From NCBI GenBank assembly GCA_003439945.1, contig QVRM01007040.1:494001-558000 (forward strand): 64,000 nucleotides of DNA, given 5' to 3'. The notes under the pieces were generated by a model. The model did no database searches. It was not told where the DNA came from and saw only the letters and a program-made list of their open reading frames with translations. Source of the DNA: Dermanyssus gallinae (taxonomy: Eukaryota; Arthropoda; Arachnida; Mesostigmata; Dermanyssidae). Positions 1-29,681 of this stretch are shown here, piece after piece. The position numbers and the translations under genes were made by a program. Numbering within the stretch: the stretch's first letter is position 1; every line of letters starts with the position of its first letter.

Positions 1-720
1 TACAGGATCCGAATAAGGATTGACAAAAGCAAAGCCTTCCTGGACCCGGTCAGTGGGGTCAGAACCCAGTGGACCAATCAGGTCATTATGAGCAAAAACG
101 CCAACCTCAAATTACGCCTAGAAAGAGAGCAGAATGTTAAGAAAAAAAAAGATGACAATCGGGGCCACCTACTGGTACGGGGAGTCCTCCGATCTAGTGA
201 GAGACTGCTTCAAGACAGACCCGGAAGTGCTTAGTGTGCGCCACTGAGGGTCAAGGATCGCCCGGCTCACCCTGCTTATGGTAGAAAGACAGGGAGTCGA
301 AGAAAGGCACATCAACTCCCACCCAATGGCCAAGCTCTGGAGGAGCCATGCCTTTATTTTACTGTGAGTCCACCCTAGACTTGAGACTATGGAGCAGGGC
401 GTCCTGGTCAAGCTGACGGTGGAAATTAACACGCCGGACAGAATTTACAAGAGGTAATAGAAGAAGGGGCGCCCCTACTTGTGGAAAAGGGGCTAACCCA
501 TCGGAAGATAATCGAGTTTTTGACCACGGCAGCGAAATGCCAAGGAGAACAGATGTTACCCACTATGCAACTTGGCTATTGAGGAGGCCCGGAGGCATCG
601 AGCCAATCAGATACATGCATGTGCCTTGTCCTAAATAGGGTTCGTCGGGGCGCCGATAATTGATTTATTGTTCGCTTCGCATGCATGCATGGCATAAATA
701 CACATGTCACGCTTTTATAT
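1..720. other. Decayed coding-like sequence, possible retroelement remnant
   Basis: A plus-strand frame from about 152 to 460 reads like a broken protein, with several in-frame stops. The composition (GC-richer than the AT-rich spacers) resembles the LINE remnants further along the window. No family motif could be recognised, so the assignment to a retroelement is inference from composition and decay only. Confidence 0.2.
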
Positions 721-3050
721 CAGGGGTCTATATTTAGTAGGGATAATAGTACGTAGGGCTATATTTAGTAGGGATAATAGTCTACTGGTGGAGGTTTCGA
801 TCAGAACGGAGACTCTGCTATAGGGCTATAGAGCACCCCGCTCGTGGCTCAGACTACTTTTTTATGGGACCGTTTTCTCCGAACGGCTAATTTATTGTTT
901 TTGTAGGAAATGCTATTGCCCGTTTCTACATCCTTACCATTAGACATAAGGCGAACGCATGGAAGAAACTTATCGTCTCAGTAGAAGCGGACCAGCCTTA
1001 CCGGTGGTTATAAACAAGATTCACCGACGCGCAATTTGGCCACCACCGGAAGCCATGAAAGACGTCGTTCAGACCTTTTCTTATAGCCACTAAGGCGAGC
1101 GAACATATACGAGTTCCATCGAGGAGTTTTCTCATGCAACACTCTATGAGGTGGAACAGGCTCACGAACGCCTGCCCCAAGTAAAATCCCTAGACTCGGT
1201 AGAATTCTTCTCGGAATTGGCAAGGCTCCTTGTGAAGAGGTTGTATATATTCAAACAACTCGTGGATAGATTAAGGGCTAATTATAGATTAAACAGGCTG
1301 CTAACGGAGGGACCTTCCCTGGGTTGTGTACGAGGGTGATCTGAGTTTTCGTCCTTAAGCCTAGTGGGAGAACAGGCCTGCCGGTTCACCGTCTTATCTG
1401 TTTCCTTGTCACAATGAGAAAGATATTAAGGTTAAGTCCTTAACAAGGAGCTAGAGACTTCTCATGCTTGTACCTGTGTAGGGCTTTAGACAGGGTCGGA
1501 CCACTCTGGGCGGACTGAAGCGGTGCTGCAGCGGGCACTGAAGGAAGCAAATCGCTCAGGTCAAGGTTTAGTAAAAACACACTAGGCCATCACTAATGTG
1601 CTCGATAATGCCTAGGAAGAGGAATTGAAAAGCCTGCGCTTTCAATGCTGTCAACAATGAGAACTGGAAGGGGGGTGAGGGTAATCCTATTGCGGTTGGG
1701 ACAGGAGGCGTAGGAGTATTTCTAATGTCTTTTTGAGGTTCCATTGCACCGAAAAAGAGTCTAACCCTTTTGCTTAGTTAGAGAAGACACTGTTAAACTC
1801 TTGATATTAATGTGGACGGCCACAAAGTTCAGATAACTCATCTGGGCATATACCTGCGCGTAGTTCACCAAAATCTGAGCGGTACGTTGATCACAAAACG
1901 CCCAAAAGGCTTCAGATAACACGTAAGTTAACAAAGCAAATTCTGAAAACCGAAAGACAGCTGGAAAGAAAGCGTCGTCTTCTGGCGTTCGCTGTCGACT
2001 CTATTCTGCATTACGGTGTGTGCACTGGCGACTCTGAGTACCGAGGGAAATAAAGCAGACAGAGGGAAGCAGAGAAAACTAGCTATAATCACAGTAGTCT
2101 GGTAACATGAGACTCTTGAGCTCACCAAGTACCCGTTAGCCGCCTATCTCACGACCGGATCTGGTATTACTTCAGTGTACGTGAGGGGCGCTAGCCTGGC
2201 TTCTGCGGTACTCTATGTGCCGCCACTTGTTTGCCCTCATACCGAGTTCAACAAAATCGGCCTCCGAATTCTCAATGGAAACTGCCATGACCAATAAGAA
2301 CTTGTGTATGGTAGTACTAGTAGTCCTGCGTGCTCACATCGTTACCACTTCGGGAGATACAACGGTTACTGCCCTCGTCCATAACTCTGGCGCTAATCGT
2401 TTCGCTCCAGTCTACTCAGTGTACCAGCGCTCAATGTTTATTCCTGACACCCGTAAAATACCTTGAAAATTTAAAAAAAGACACAAAAAATATATATAAA
2501 TGGGTGGGTCGTATTTACGACAACGTTTGAGAGTGGCCGCCGCGGAACCCGAACGGAACTTGACGTTTCCTACCAATGATGAACAGTCGATAGCGTGTTT
2601 AGAAGGCTGCGGGCATGTATGAGAAACAAAGGCGGATTATTTTATATTTTTTAATAATCATAACATGTACGTACTAAACGAATATTTTTTTGCTGTGTTA
2701 GTATTTACTGTCGTTATTGTATAGAAAGCTCTCAAAAGTTGTTGCCATCACTATGGCCCGCCCTGTATATGTATACACATTTCTACATATCCTTGTATAT
2801 ATAGGTATACATTCTTCTATATGCCCATGTTTGTGCCAACGTTGACGGTTGATTCAAGTTTCCCGTAGATTTTCACCGTTTATTGCTACTCTTTCTCGAC
2901 GTATCGTGACATTTTGTGCGCGTAGTCTCCCAGAGCGGTTCCGTCGAAGGACAGGATGCGAGGATATCCATATTCATCCGTCTGAGCATTACGCACTACT
3001 GGAAGGAGTAAAGCGCCTCTCAACGTGTTCTCTGTCTGTTATGGATAGAG
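721..3050. other. Intergenic sequence without a recognisable gene
   Basis: No convincing gene is seen. Short open frames lack domain-like sequence or splice context. A 31-bp-spaced direct repeat (units near 728-750 and 759-781, core ATATTTAGTAGGGATAATAG) is visible. The part from about 1400 to 2130 is GC-richer and may be another decayed element. Confidence 0.4.
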
Positions 3051-3811
3051 AAACAGAGAGCAGAGAGACGGAGAGCTAGAGCAAGAGAGAGAGAGAGCGA
3101 GAGAGAGAGCTTATCCGCCTATAGTCGCCGCTGTAGTCGCAGTTGATCGTCGCCGATTCCGTTGGCCTACGGACTGTTGTTTAGCTTGACGCCCAAAGGG
3201 CCGCGAATACCGACCGACACGAGCTCCACCGATCCGTTACAGCCGCGGTGTAGCCAGCGGCCGCAGCCGCAGCAGCAACAGCAGGCATAACACTAACAAC
3301 AACAATACCTTATGGCAACACCAATTAGTAGAAGCCGCCGTGCCGATCACCACGACAATCGCGACTTGAGCGATCATTCGTCGGTAGACTGAGAACGTCG
3401 TTGAAGACGCTCGCCGCGTGTCCAGTTTATCGAGCGAATGTGGAGACGACGAAACGTCGCGGTCGCCGTACGGAGCTCAGCAGCGTGAAGTGCGCTATCT
3501 GGCTAACTAGCTCACTGTGTCACTGAGTCACTTGTGTGATGTTCAGCAGTGTTGCTTCGTATCTCTGTCCGACGAGGCTGTCCTCGTATCTCGTCGGTAG
3601 GGGCTCGGAGGAGCGTGCGTCCGAGGTCGCTAGCATCAAGGCTGTCGTCACAGCTTGTCGACGAATGCCTAAAAGCTTGCCCGCCTAAACAGCGCCTTAG
3701 TTGTTCTCTCTTTCTCTCTCTCTCTCCCTTGTTTGTTTTATGGTCGTTTTTATCCTAATCGATACGAGTGCCCTTGACCTTAGCCTCTCAGCCTGAACGC
3801 CAACGTTCCCA
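3051..3811 (+). promoter_or_regulatory. CpG-rich 5' region of the membrane-protein gene
   Basis: The sequence changes to CpG-rich, CAG/CAA-rich DNA here, starting with a GA tract (about 3085-3108) and ending at the ATG at 3812. The ATG context (CCCAATGGCG) is acceptable. This looks like the promoter and 5' untranslated region of the following gene. No TATA box or defined start site was identified. Confidence 0.4.
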
Positions 3812-22340
<18,529 letters not shown>

Positions 22341-22700
22341 TCACACAGCAATATTGTCCAGGTCAGCGCTCCTATACGCACGTTAGGAGGTGTCCCGCGT
22401 CATTTAGTGGTGGAGTTTTGCAACTAAATTAAATGTGCGGCTGTCTCTCTGCGTCAGTTAAAGTGAGCCGACTTCGCGAAGTGCTTTTGTCATGCTCACG
22501 GCAATGAGCTTGATCACATATCAAGGCCATCGTATGTAAATTGACCGCGCTTTGGTGGAGCGAAATGTCTGCTTACTATGAACCCAAAGCAAACGCTGGC
22601 ACTTACGTGTGCGAGCTGTATTTTTTTTAATTTGTGAGAAAGTTGCCCTTATTTCCAATTGGCGGCAACTCAGTCAGTGTATCGCTCATCTAATAAAGGA
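22341..22700 (+). terminator. 3' untranslated region with poly(A) signal
   Basis: After the TAA at 22338-22340 the sequence continues to AATAAA at 22692-22697, a likely polyadenylation signal of the membrane-protein gene. A second AATAAA lies near 22765. Confidence 0.5.
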
Positions 22701-23600
22701 TAGTCTTCGTCAATATTAAAATCTTCATCATCATTTTGTTGATTAGACTAAGTATGTACAGGTCAATAAATGCTCGCACCGCGCTTTCTCCGTTTCTGCG
22801 AGAGACACTCTTTACGTGCCCATCCAACCTGATTAACGGTCAGGTAATTCTTTTGATGTAAACGTGCTTACACCAACTACATATTATATCTTCATGAGTC
22901 AAATAGTTACACTTAGGAGAATTGATATCATCTAAAAAACAACAGGACCCAGCAGATGAGCTTAAATCAAGGGTACAGGTAGTGCATTTCTATTCATAAT
23001 ATATTTTAATAGACTGGGTCATGTGCTAAGAAATGTAAAAGCCACATACGTAACTTACGCGAATGGTCTTGTAATAATGACCAGACTCAATAAGTACATA
23101 AATAATATTATTAACAAAAGGCACTTTAAACTAGACCCAATCTTTCCAATCCAACAATCTAAAATACATTTTAGACACAATTTTTGGTGCGTCCTAGACC
23201 CCAACATAGTTGGCGCAAACGATATACGGCTGAGAATTAACACATTGCATTTTCAAGCGTAAAACAGCAACTTGGTAAGTAATTTTGAATTCTTGGGAGT
23301 AGCCTTAACATCACGGTCAGTGTTCACGAAATACTTGGGGAAACACAGAGCAAAAGCTAGTGCAGCAACTATGCTTGTCCCCCTTGTCAATTTTGGGAAA
23401 TTTGTATATATATATATATGAATCTTTATGAGCCTGTTCCAAATCAAAGTGGCATAATTAATAAATACCAATTTCAAGTCAAAGAGGCAAAGCAATACGA
23501 TAGCTGTCAAGTGGAATTCAACATTAATTCTGTTTTTGAAGACATTACTGATGGGCCGGCATTTAAGGTATTTCACACCGATAGAAAAACTAATATAAAA
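22701..23600. other. Intergenic sequence, nothing recognised
   Basis: AT-rich sequence with short random-looking open frames and one short TA tract near 23405. No gene, RNA or repeat motif could be supported. Confidence 0.4.
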
Positions 23601-23619
23601 AATTACCATTAATATGCAG

Positions 23620-24400
23620 AGCTATGTGGCATAGCTATCGGTACTGTTCGAAGGGAAATTGTTTTAGTAAGTTCGATATTCTAGGGTGTTGGAAGTCTGT
23701 TGCGATAGATGTGCCCACGGCGGAGCAGACGGGCCTGAAGGCGACAAACAGAAACAAGGGAAATAGCAGTAGAAGAGTCACATCGAACGTACATCCTTCA
23801 GGAGATCCAGATAGATACTTGGGAAAGAAATAAATGACAGCTATCTAAAGCAGTAGTTCGGGTAGGGAGACAACAGACAGAACAATAAAGAACGTCCTAG
23901 AGGAGGTTATAGAAAAACTCCAGGACGCCGTTGTAGCGTTGGAGCAACAAATAGATAATAGCTTGGTAAAATTGTGCGAAGCACAAGCGCTCACAGAGGA
24001 AGAGATTAAACAAGGGCCAAAACACTTCTCTAAGCTACTGGATAGGCTAGTAGCTTCAATGGAGGATAGAGGAAGAGTCGCAAAGACGCAAAATTGGAGG
24101 ACGAATATATATCCTCAAAGGCCCCGAAGGATAAATCGGGCACCGAAATACAAAAGAGACAGAACTACAGGTAGAGATAAACAAACCCAGAACGAATGGA
24201 ATATGATGTGATAATGGGACGTGGAAATCTAGGATCGAAATAGGATTGCTGTGCTCCCGATGGCGAACCACAGAGGAGGACCGAATGATAGCGCAAGTCA
24301 AGGAAGAAATCGAAGATGAAATCACGCTTGAGGGATAGGCAGAGGTACCAAAACAGGAGTGACCGGACCAAATACACAAACATATCAAGTTCCCCTAGGT
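23620..24400 (+). mobile_element. Probable LINE ORF1 remnant
   Basis: An open segment from about 23939 reads MEQQIDNSLVKLCEAQALTE, a charged, helix-rich, coiled-coil-like sequence, and lies about 1 kb before a LINE endonuclease on the same strand (24992). It is therefore a candidate for the ORF1 of that element. No zinc knuckle is seen. Confidence 0.35.
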
Positions 24401-24991
24401 AAACCCCGTCTCTTCGAGAGGTGCCCGCGTCATGGTGGTCTCTAAAGGGTCTGGGTCAGTCATGGTGGTCTCCAAAGGGTTTATCTTCTCCAGTAGTTCT
24501 GTCTCCGTTGTGTTTCGGCGCGGAGGTTCATTTTTCGGGGTATCTGAAAGTGTCCTCGTTCTTTAAATTTGCGTACTTGCGGCTCTTTCTCTGTATTTCG
24601 ATCATGTATTGGTGCTACTAGCCTATTTAGTAGCTTAGGGAAGTCCTACTGCAAAGCTTGCATTGCAATTCGCCTCCGTTTCTTGGTACACGTCACAGAA
24701 GAGAAGCGATACTTGAGAAACCCATTGAAGGCTTTCTCTGCCTACGCTGCGGAACCACGTCACAAAACTCGACGTATCGAGTCCAGGTTCTTAAGGAGCG
24801 GACCAGCGGACGAAAGCCCGCTACTGAAACCTCCGCATCACGAACCTCTTCCCAACCTGTCGCTGCACGCCCGGCGGGAGAAAAACTCAAAGTAGAACCT
24901 TTGCGCCAGCGGCTACAACATCGGCTACCCGAGCCAAAGCTTCGTCTGATCCGACTGCCGCTGCCGATAGCTAGCCATTGGACAGTAGCTC

Positions 24992-25426
24992 ATGCCGGAC
25001 AAAAGCCTAACTAAAGAAATGGAGCTCTTACAAATAAACTTAAACCGGTGCCGCGCTGCGCATGACGCCCTGGATGCCTACGTGCAGAAGAATCATATAT
25101 TAATTTGTTTCGTGACAGAACCTAACCTAGGTACTGCAAACACGCGCGCCAACTATTTTGCCGATCCATCTGCAGATACAGCAATATGGTATACGGCTTG
25201 TGATACCCGGGTCTCCGTTTCCGACCATGGGTCCAGCCGTGGCTCACTTGGGCACTTGCACACCTGGGCACACTTGGGCAACCGGCCCTACGTATTTTCC
25301 TGCTATTTATCACCGAACCGTCAACTCGAAACATTTAATAAATATCTGTTCTTTCTTACTGACATCCTGACTGAGACTCATGGACCCAACTCGGTTTGTT
25401 CTTACCGGCGACTTCAAGACCTGTGA
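24992..25426 (+). mobile_element. LINE endonuclease fragment (R1-like)
   Basis: The frame reads MELLQINLNRCRAAHDALDA followed by ILICFVTEPNLGTANT, matching the start of the apurinic endonuclease-like domain of R1/LOA-type LINE ORF2 (Q-I-N-L-N-R-C..A-.-D, then .-L-.-.-.-.-E-P). The frame is lost after about 140 residues, before the reverse transcriptase. Truncated and inactive. Confidence 0.7.
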
Positions 25427-25740
25427 ATCCCGCTAGGTCGCGAACCTCCCCCCAAGGAACTTTTCCTTTAGAATAGCTCGCTGGCTTAAGCTTACCAGTG
25501 ATTAATGAGTGCGACTCCCCAATTTTTATCAGGGTCGCCTGAGGTAATGCCTAGATCTTACTATCGCTAACAATAGAGTCACTTTGTTAGCTCGAGCGTT
25601 TGGCGTAACGTGTACTCTGCAATCCCTCAGCCCGGCAGCGACCGGGACGTCCGACAGCGTGGCAGCGACAGCGGCGTGAGCGTGGCAGTGATACTGCTTT
25701 AGGGTGGTGAGTGATCGTGGCTAGCAGGCGCAGGTAGATT

Positions 25741-25744
<4 letters not shown>

Positions 25745-25790
<46 letters not shown>
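25745..25790. repeat. (TA)n microsatellite
   Basis: A TA tract of about 46 bp. Confidence 0.9.
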
Positions 25791-25792
<2 letters not shown>

Positions 25793-25797
25793 GTGAT

Positions 25798-26023
25798 TGT
25801 TAGATCTAGCGCAGCGGTATCGTTGAGTGTGTACTGTGTGTGAGTTCTGGCGGCGAAACAGCTTAGCGCTAACATAGAGTAGATGGTTGGCTAGGCAATA
25901 ATACGATGAGAGGCGGCGCTGCCGTATGGCTCTCATTTGTATCGTGAATTATAATAAATATAAATCAGCGTCAGTAAACCCGCTTATTTTCGACTGTCTT
26001 CATTCTACGGTTCCGTTGGCAAC
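25798..26023 (+). mobile_element. Possible solo LTR
   Basis: The block starts TGTTAG and ends CAACA, contains AATAAA (about 25952), and is followed by TACTACCAACCGACG. This resembles the R-U5 end of an LTR, but no matching second LTR, primer-binding site or target duplication was found. Low confidence. Confidence 0.2.
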
Positions 26024-26244
26024 ATACTACCAACCGACGCCACGTCGATGAGGATACCGAAACATCAAGTGACCTTTTTAAATAACTTAACTGTTTACTT
26101 AGTCAAGAAGCGAGCTCGTAGTCTAGCCTTGTCACCCGTGGTTCGCGCCTGAGATAGGAACGAAGCCTGTTTCCGCTTCACAACAATGCAGTCAAGAGAT
26201 TCCTGCGTTGAGACCAAGAGACCGGTAGAGTCTTGTATTGCGCT

Positions 26245-27232
26245 TCAAATTCGTCCAGACTGATACGCGAAACCTGTTCGATCACCTACGATGTACTTTC
26301 CGGGCCGATAAAAGCGACTAGATGTATCACATCTGTGGTTGAGTCCAGGTAGCACGACAGGTCCATATATTTGGCTGTGCAAGCAAGGCGTGGAGAGGCT
26401 CCGCCGAAAAACGTACAGGGCTGGGTGAGCGTCTAGAAGGTTTAACCTCGCATCTGTAAGTTTCTTTTGGAAAGCGCCCACAACTGCTGCGTCAGTTAAA
26501 TCTGCACCCAGCAATTTGGCGTTTTCCTCTGTTAACGGCTTCGTATTGGGTAGTTTTGCTTGTACTGCGGCAGCCGTTTCCTCTCTGTCATCGTGCGATA
26601 AGAAAAGGAGCGCACAATGCGATAAGACAAGGGGGTAAAGACATTTTGAATATCCAGATTTACCAGAATTTTATCTTTCGCTAACCTGTGTGATTCAATA
26701 GACGCAGCGGTAGCATATACGGCAGTTTCGGTACCCCCTTATTACCGCAACCAAGTTGCAGTGGGGCAACTAAGTCAACAATATCATTGATCGATTTCTT
26801 GATAAGGATTTTGCCAACAAGTCTTCGTAAAGACAGCCCCGCTGCAATTGGCTTAATCCCGCCGTTTTTCTTCTGAGAAGGAATCAGGAAAGGTTCGTCA
26901 AATAATCGCAATATAAAAACTGGTAGGTGTCTGTTAATGGCCAGAGTAACAAAACGACACTAAGAAAGCAACAAAATATTACTGTTTGTATCCTGGTTGC
27001 CAATGAGATCCTTTAAGTGGCGAGGGCAAAGTCCACCGGGGCCTCCGCTAGAGCAATTAGAAAAACTTCTAATTGCATCGCGGATCTCCGCCGCGGCAAC
27101 GGAGATTTCAGGTCCCGGTGGTCTGGTCATTGGTGCGTCTGGGAAAGTTGTGTCTGGGGGGTGTTCGGGGTGCTTAGCTATGAAGCTCTCGAGGGTTTGT
27201 AGATCATCTGGGGCCATCTGATCAGTAGACAA
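26245..27232 (-). mobile_element. Decayed non-LTR reverse transcriptase
   Basis: On the minus strand, in order, are: a linker and fingers start (SNCSSGGPGGLCPRHLKDLI, about 27.05 kb); the conserved RT block SQKKNGGIKPIAAGLSLRRL (about 26.85 kb) followed by VAPLQLGCGNKG; and a later segment LLDAHPALYVFRRSLSTPCL (about 26.4 kb). These match RT domain blocks of LINEs with the KKDGGIRPIAVG signature. Stops and frameshifts separate the blocks, and the Y-x-D-D box was not found. It is a different family from the R1-like pieces. Confidence 0.7.
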
Positions 27233-29632
27233 GAGCGTTGCGGGCGGCCGACGAAATATCTCCGCAATCCAGCTTTGTCTGTACCATTTTTGACCGTCGG
27301 AAGTCAGTGTCGCACGGCGAAGGCGTCCCGTGTTTGGCTCTAGGCAAATAAGGGTTTTCCGCTATTTTGGCTCCCCGACGAAAGCGTGTCAGGTTTTCCT
27401 AAATAACTTATGTAAGAGTGTGTCCTCTCTTTTTCTTGCGGAGATGTTAATCAGTAGAGTAGGGAAAAAAATAGTGTCTTTTTCATAGTCCGGTGTGGCG
27501 GACAAGCACAGATCATTCATAGTGTTAGTTATAATTCTACTGTAGCATGGCCTCTAAGAGAACGGGGAACTACGATAGAGCGCCACCATAGCCGCTACAT
27601 ACTCGCAAGAGCCAGTAGATGTGGCGCCTCGACAAGGCGAAACTTAGGACACACATCTTCACCAGACTTTCTGTCCACCACTTCTCTCCTTCACCCCAAA
27701 AGCTCATTCAAGAACGTTCATTCACTCGAAGAAACCTGCCGCCTTGCGGGACAGCCATCCCGACGCCGGGAAGGCGCCCTTCCAACTCTGGTGGCAACTA
27801 AGGTGAAGGAGGCCATGCATGCAGACGTTCGAAAAGAACACTCACCCAAAAGGTACACTCGTGGCTGGCCCGCCGACACGGAAACGGTCAACACGAGCGA
27901 AACCTCAATGTTGCACTCGCCCGCGGAAAAACTCTCCTCTAGGCCTACCGCACAGCACAGGTTAACCTCTTCAAGGCAAAACGCAACTGCTCAAAGTTGC
28001 TCATAGACCTAGTCCAGACTGACCCCTGGGAGCTTCCTAAAAGTTTCAAAATTCCTTCCCACTGAGTATGAAAAGTGTCTTCTCCTCTCAGTTCATAGCC
28101 TTCTATGCAGCCCCCGTCTGGGTGAGCATGGCGCCCCGGACTTCTGCTTAGCTCGGCCCAGCGATCAGTAGCCCTCATCTAGATCATGGGCCTAGACCTC
28201 CCCCTCGTCCCCCGGCTGACCATGAGGGCTACTGATCGCGAGGATAATTCCCTGACATTTTCTCACAGCCCGACGCAACTGATCTCGCGTGGATGACAAT
28301 CTGGACTATGAACACACCAAAGAGGCATCGAAGCAATAGTGGCCTGAGGAGTGAACCCATCTGTGTAACCAGACCGCCCGCGGCACCTGGACCTGCTGCT
28401 TAGTGGAGGATCGTGGTACAACGGCTTGGGCACCGGCTACCTCTCGCACTGCGCGATGCAGGCATTTCGCGGACGTGGGAGTTCCAGACCAATAGGCAGA
28501 AGATTGGCAAATCCGACTCGGATAGATGCGTCATTTGGACCCTCTAATCCTCCGACTATATAGACCACACCGTCGCCGTCTGCCCCAACCTTATGAAGGG
28601 CGCAGATACAAAAAGATTTTTGTATCGATGATGACCTTAGTTCAGACCTGGGCGGAAGATGCAATTTCCCTTGACCATATTATCACGCAAAACCCTGCCC
28701 GGAAAACGTCCGACGCTAAACATTTACCCAAGGATCCGGGTCGACAACTCCGGAGGGTTCGCAGTCCAACACAGGCCGATAGAGCAGACAGCTTCTCCCT
28801 CACAACCTCGAAGCACTGAACAATTACAAACCGTGGGGGTATACGTGAGGAAGTAGTCCTCATTGGGTAGCCCCAGATCATCGGAGAGTCCCACACTACA
28901 GACCGTCACCATCTGCGCTGGGTGTGCATAAATTATTTTTCCGATCCTCCTCCAGTAAAATAACACCCTCAGGGGACTTAGAGCCCACATTAGGCCAAAC
29001 GGAGCAAGCCTGACGGGGTTATTCAGAACAAGGAGGGGGATCTCATCCCTCGGCTGGAGGAGCATCGGTAGGACGCGGTGAAGGTGCTAGTAGCGTCTAT
29101 CCGAGAAAACACAAAGATTAAGGCCGACTGCAAGCTCGATGAAAAAAATAATTTCTGTTCGCTGCACTCGTATGATAATGTAATCAGAAATTCTACTATT
29201 CAGCTAGGTATCCAAAGATCCGTAGCTCCAAGTTAGCCTTTCGTTCTGCCTCTGCCGACTTACCTAGGAGAACTAATCCTGGTCTCATCAGCATCAAAAG
29301 CCACAGTAATTTTAAGATTTTATGTCAGACGCGCAAAAATCTATGTTTTTCGCTCTCAAAAAGATTCGCGAACCTAAATTTAGGGGTTGTAAAAGCCTCA
29401 TTAAAAACTACGAAATCAAGTATACACTACAAAGCTGGCGAAATAAAGTACACACTCCATAGCTGAGCAACATTTCTGTTTTAGATCTTTAATATTGGTG
29501 ATTGGCAACAGATCCATCGCTTTCATAATAAAGAACAATCATTGGTTTCCAATTTCCGCCAAATGTTAAACAACAATAATGCATGTATTTTAAAATGATA
29601 ACACTAGAACCATCTGCAAATCATATATACAG
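27233..29632. other. Retroelement graveyard, unresolved
   Basis: GC-richer sequence with many broken frames on both strands between about 27.5 and 29.1 kb (for example YTRGWPADTETVNT at 27.86 kb). It reads like degraded LINE coding sequence, but no diagnostic motif survives. A hairpin with 18-bp arms (28161-28178 and 28222-28239) lies inside. 29.1-29.6 kb is AT-rich with nothing recognised. Confidence 0.35.
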
Positions 29633-29638
29633 TTTATT
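29633..29638 (-). terminator. Poly(A) signal of PPIL3
   Basis: AATAAA on the minus strand, about 45 bp after the PPIL3 stop codon. Confidence 0.7.
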
Positions 29639-29681
29639 TACTTAAGCAGGCGACTGCTGCACTTTACCCAATAGCTACAGC

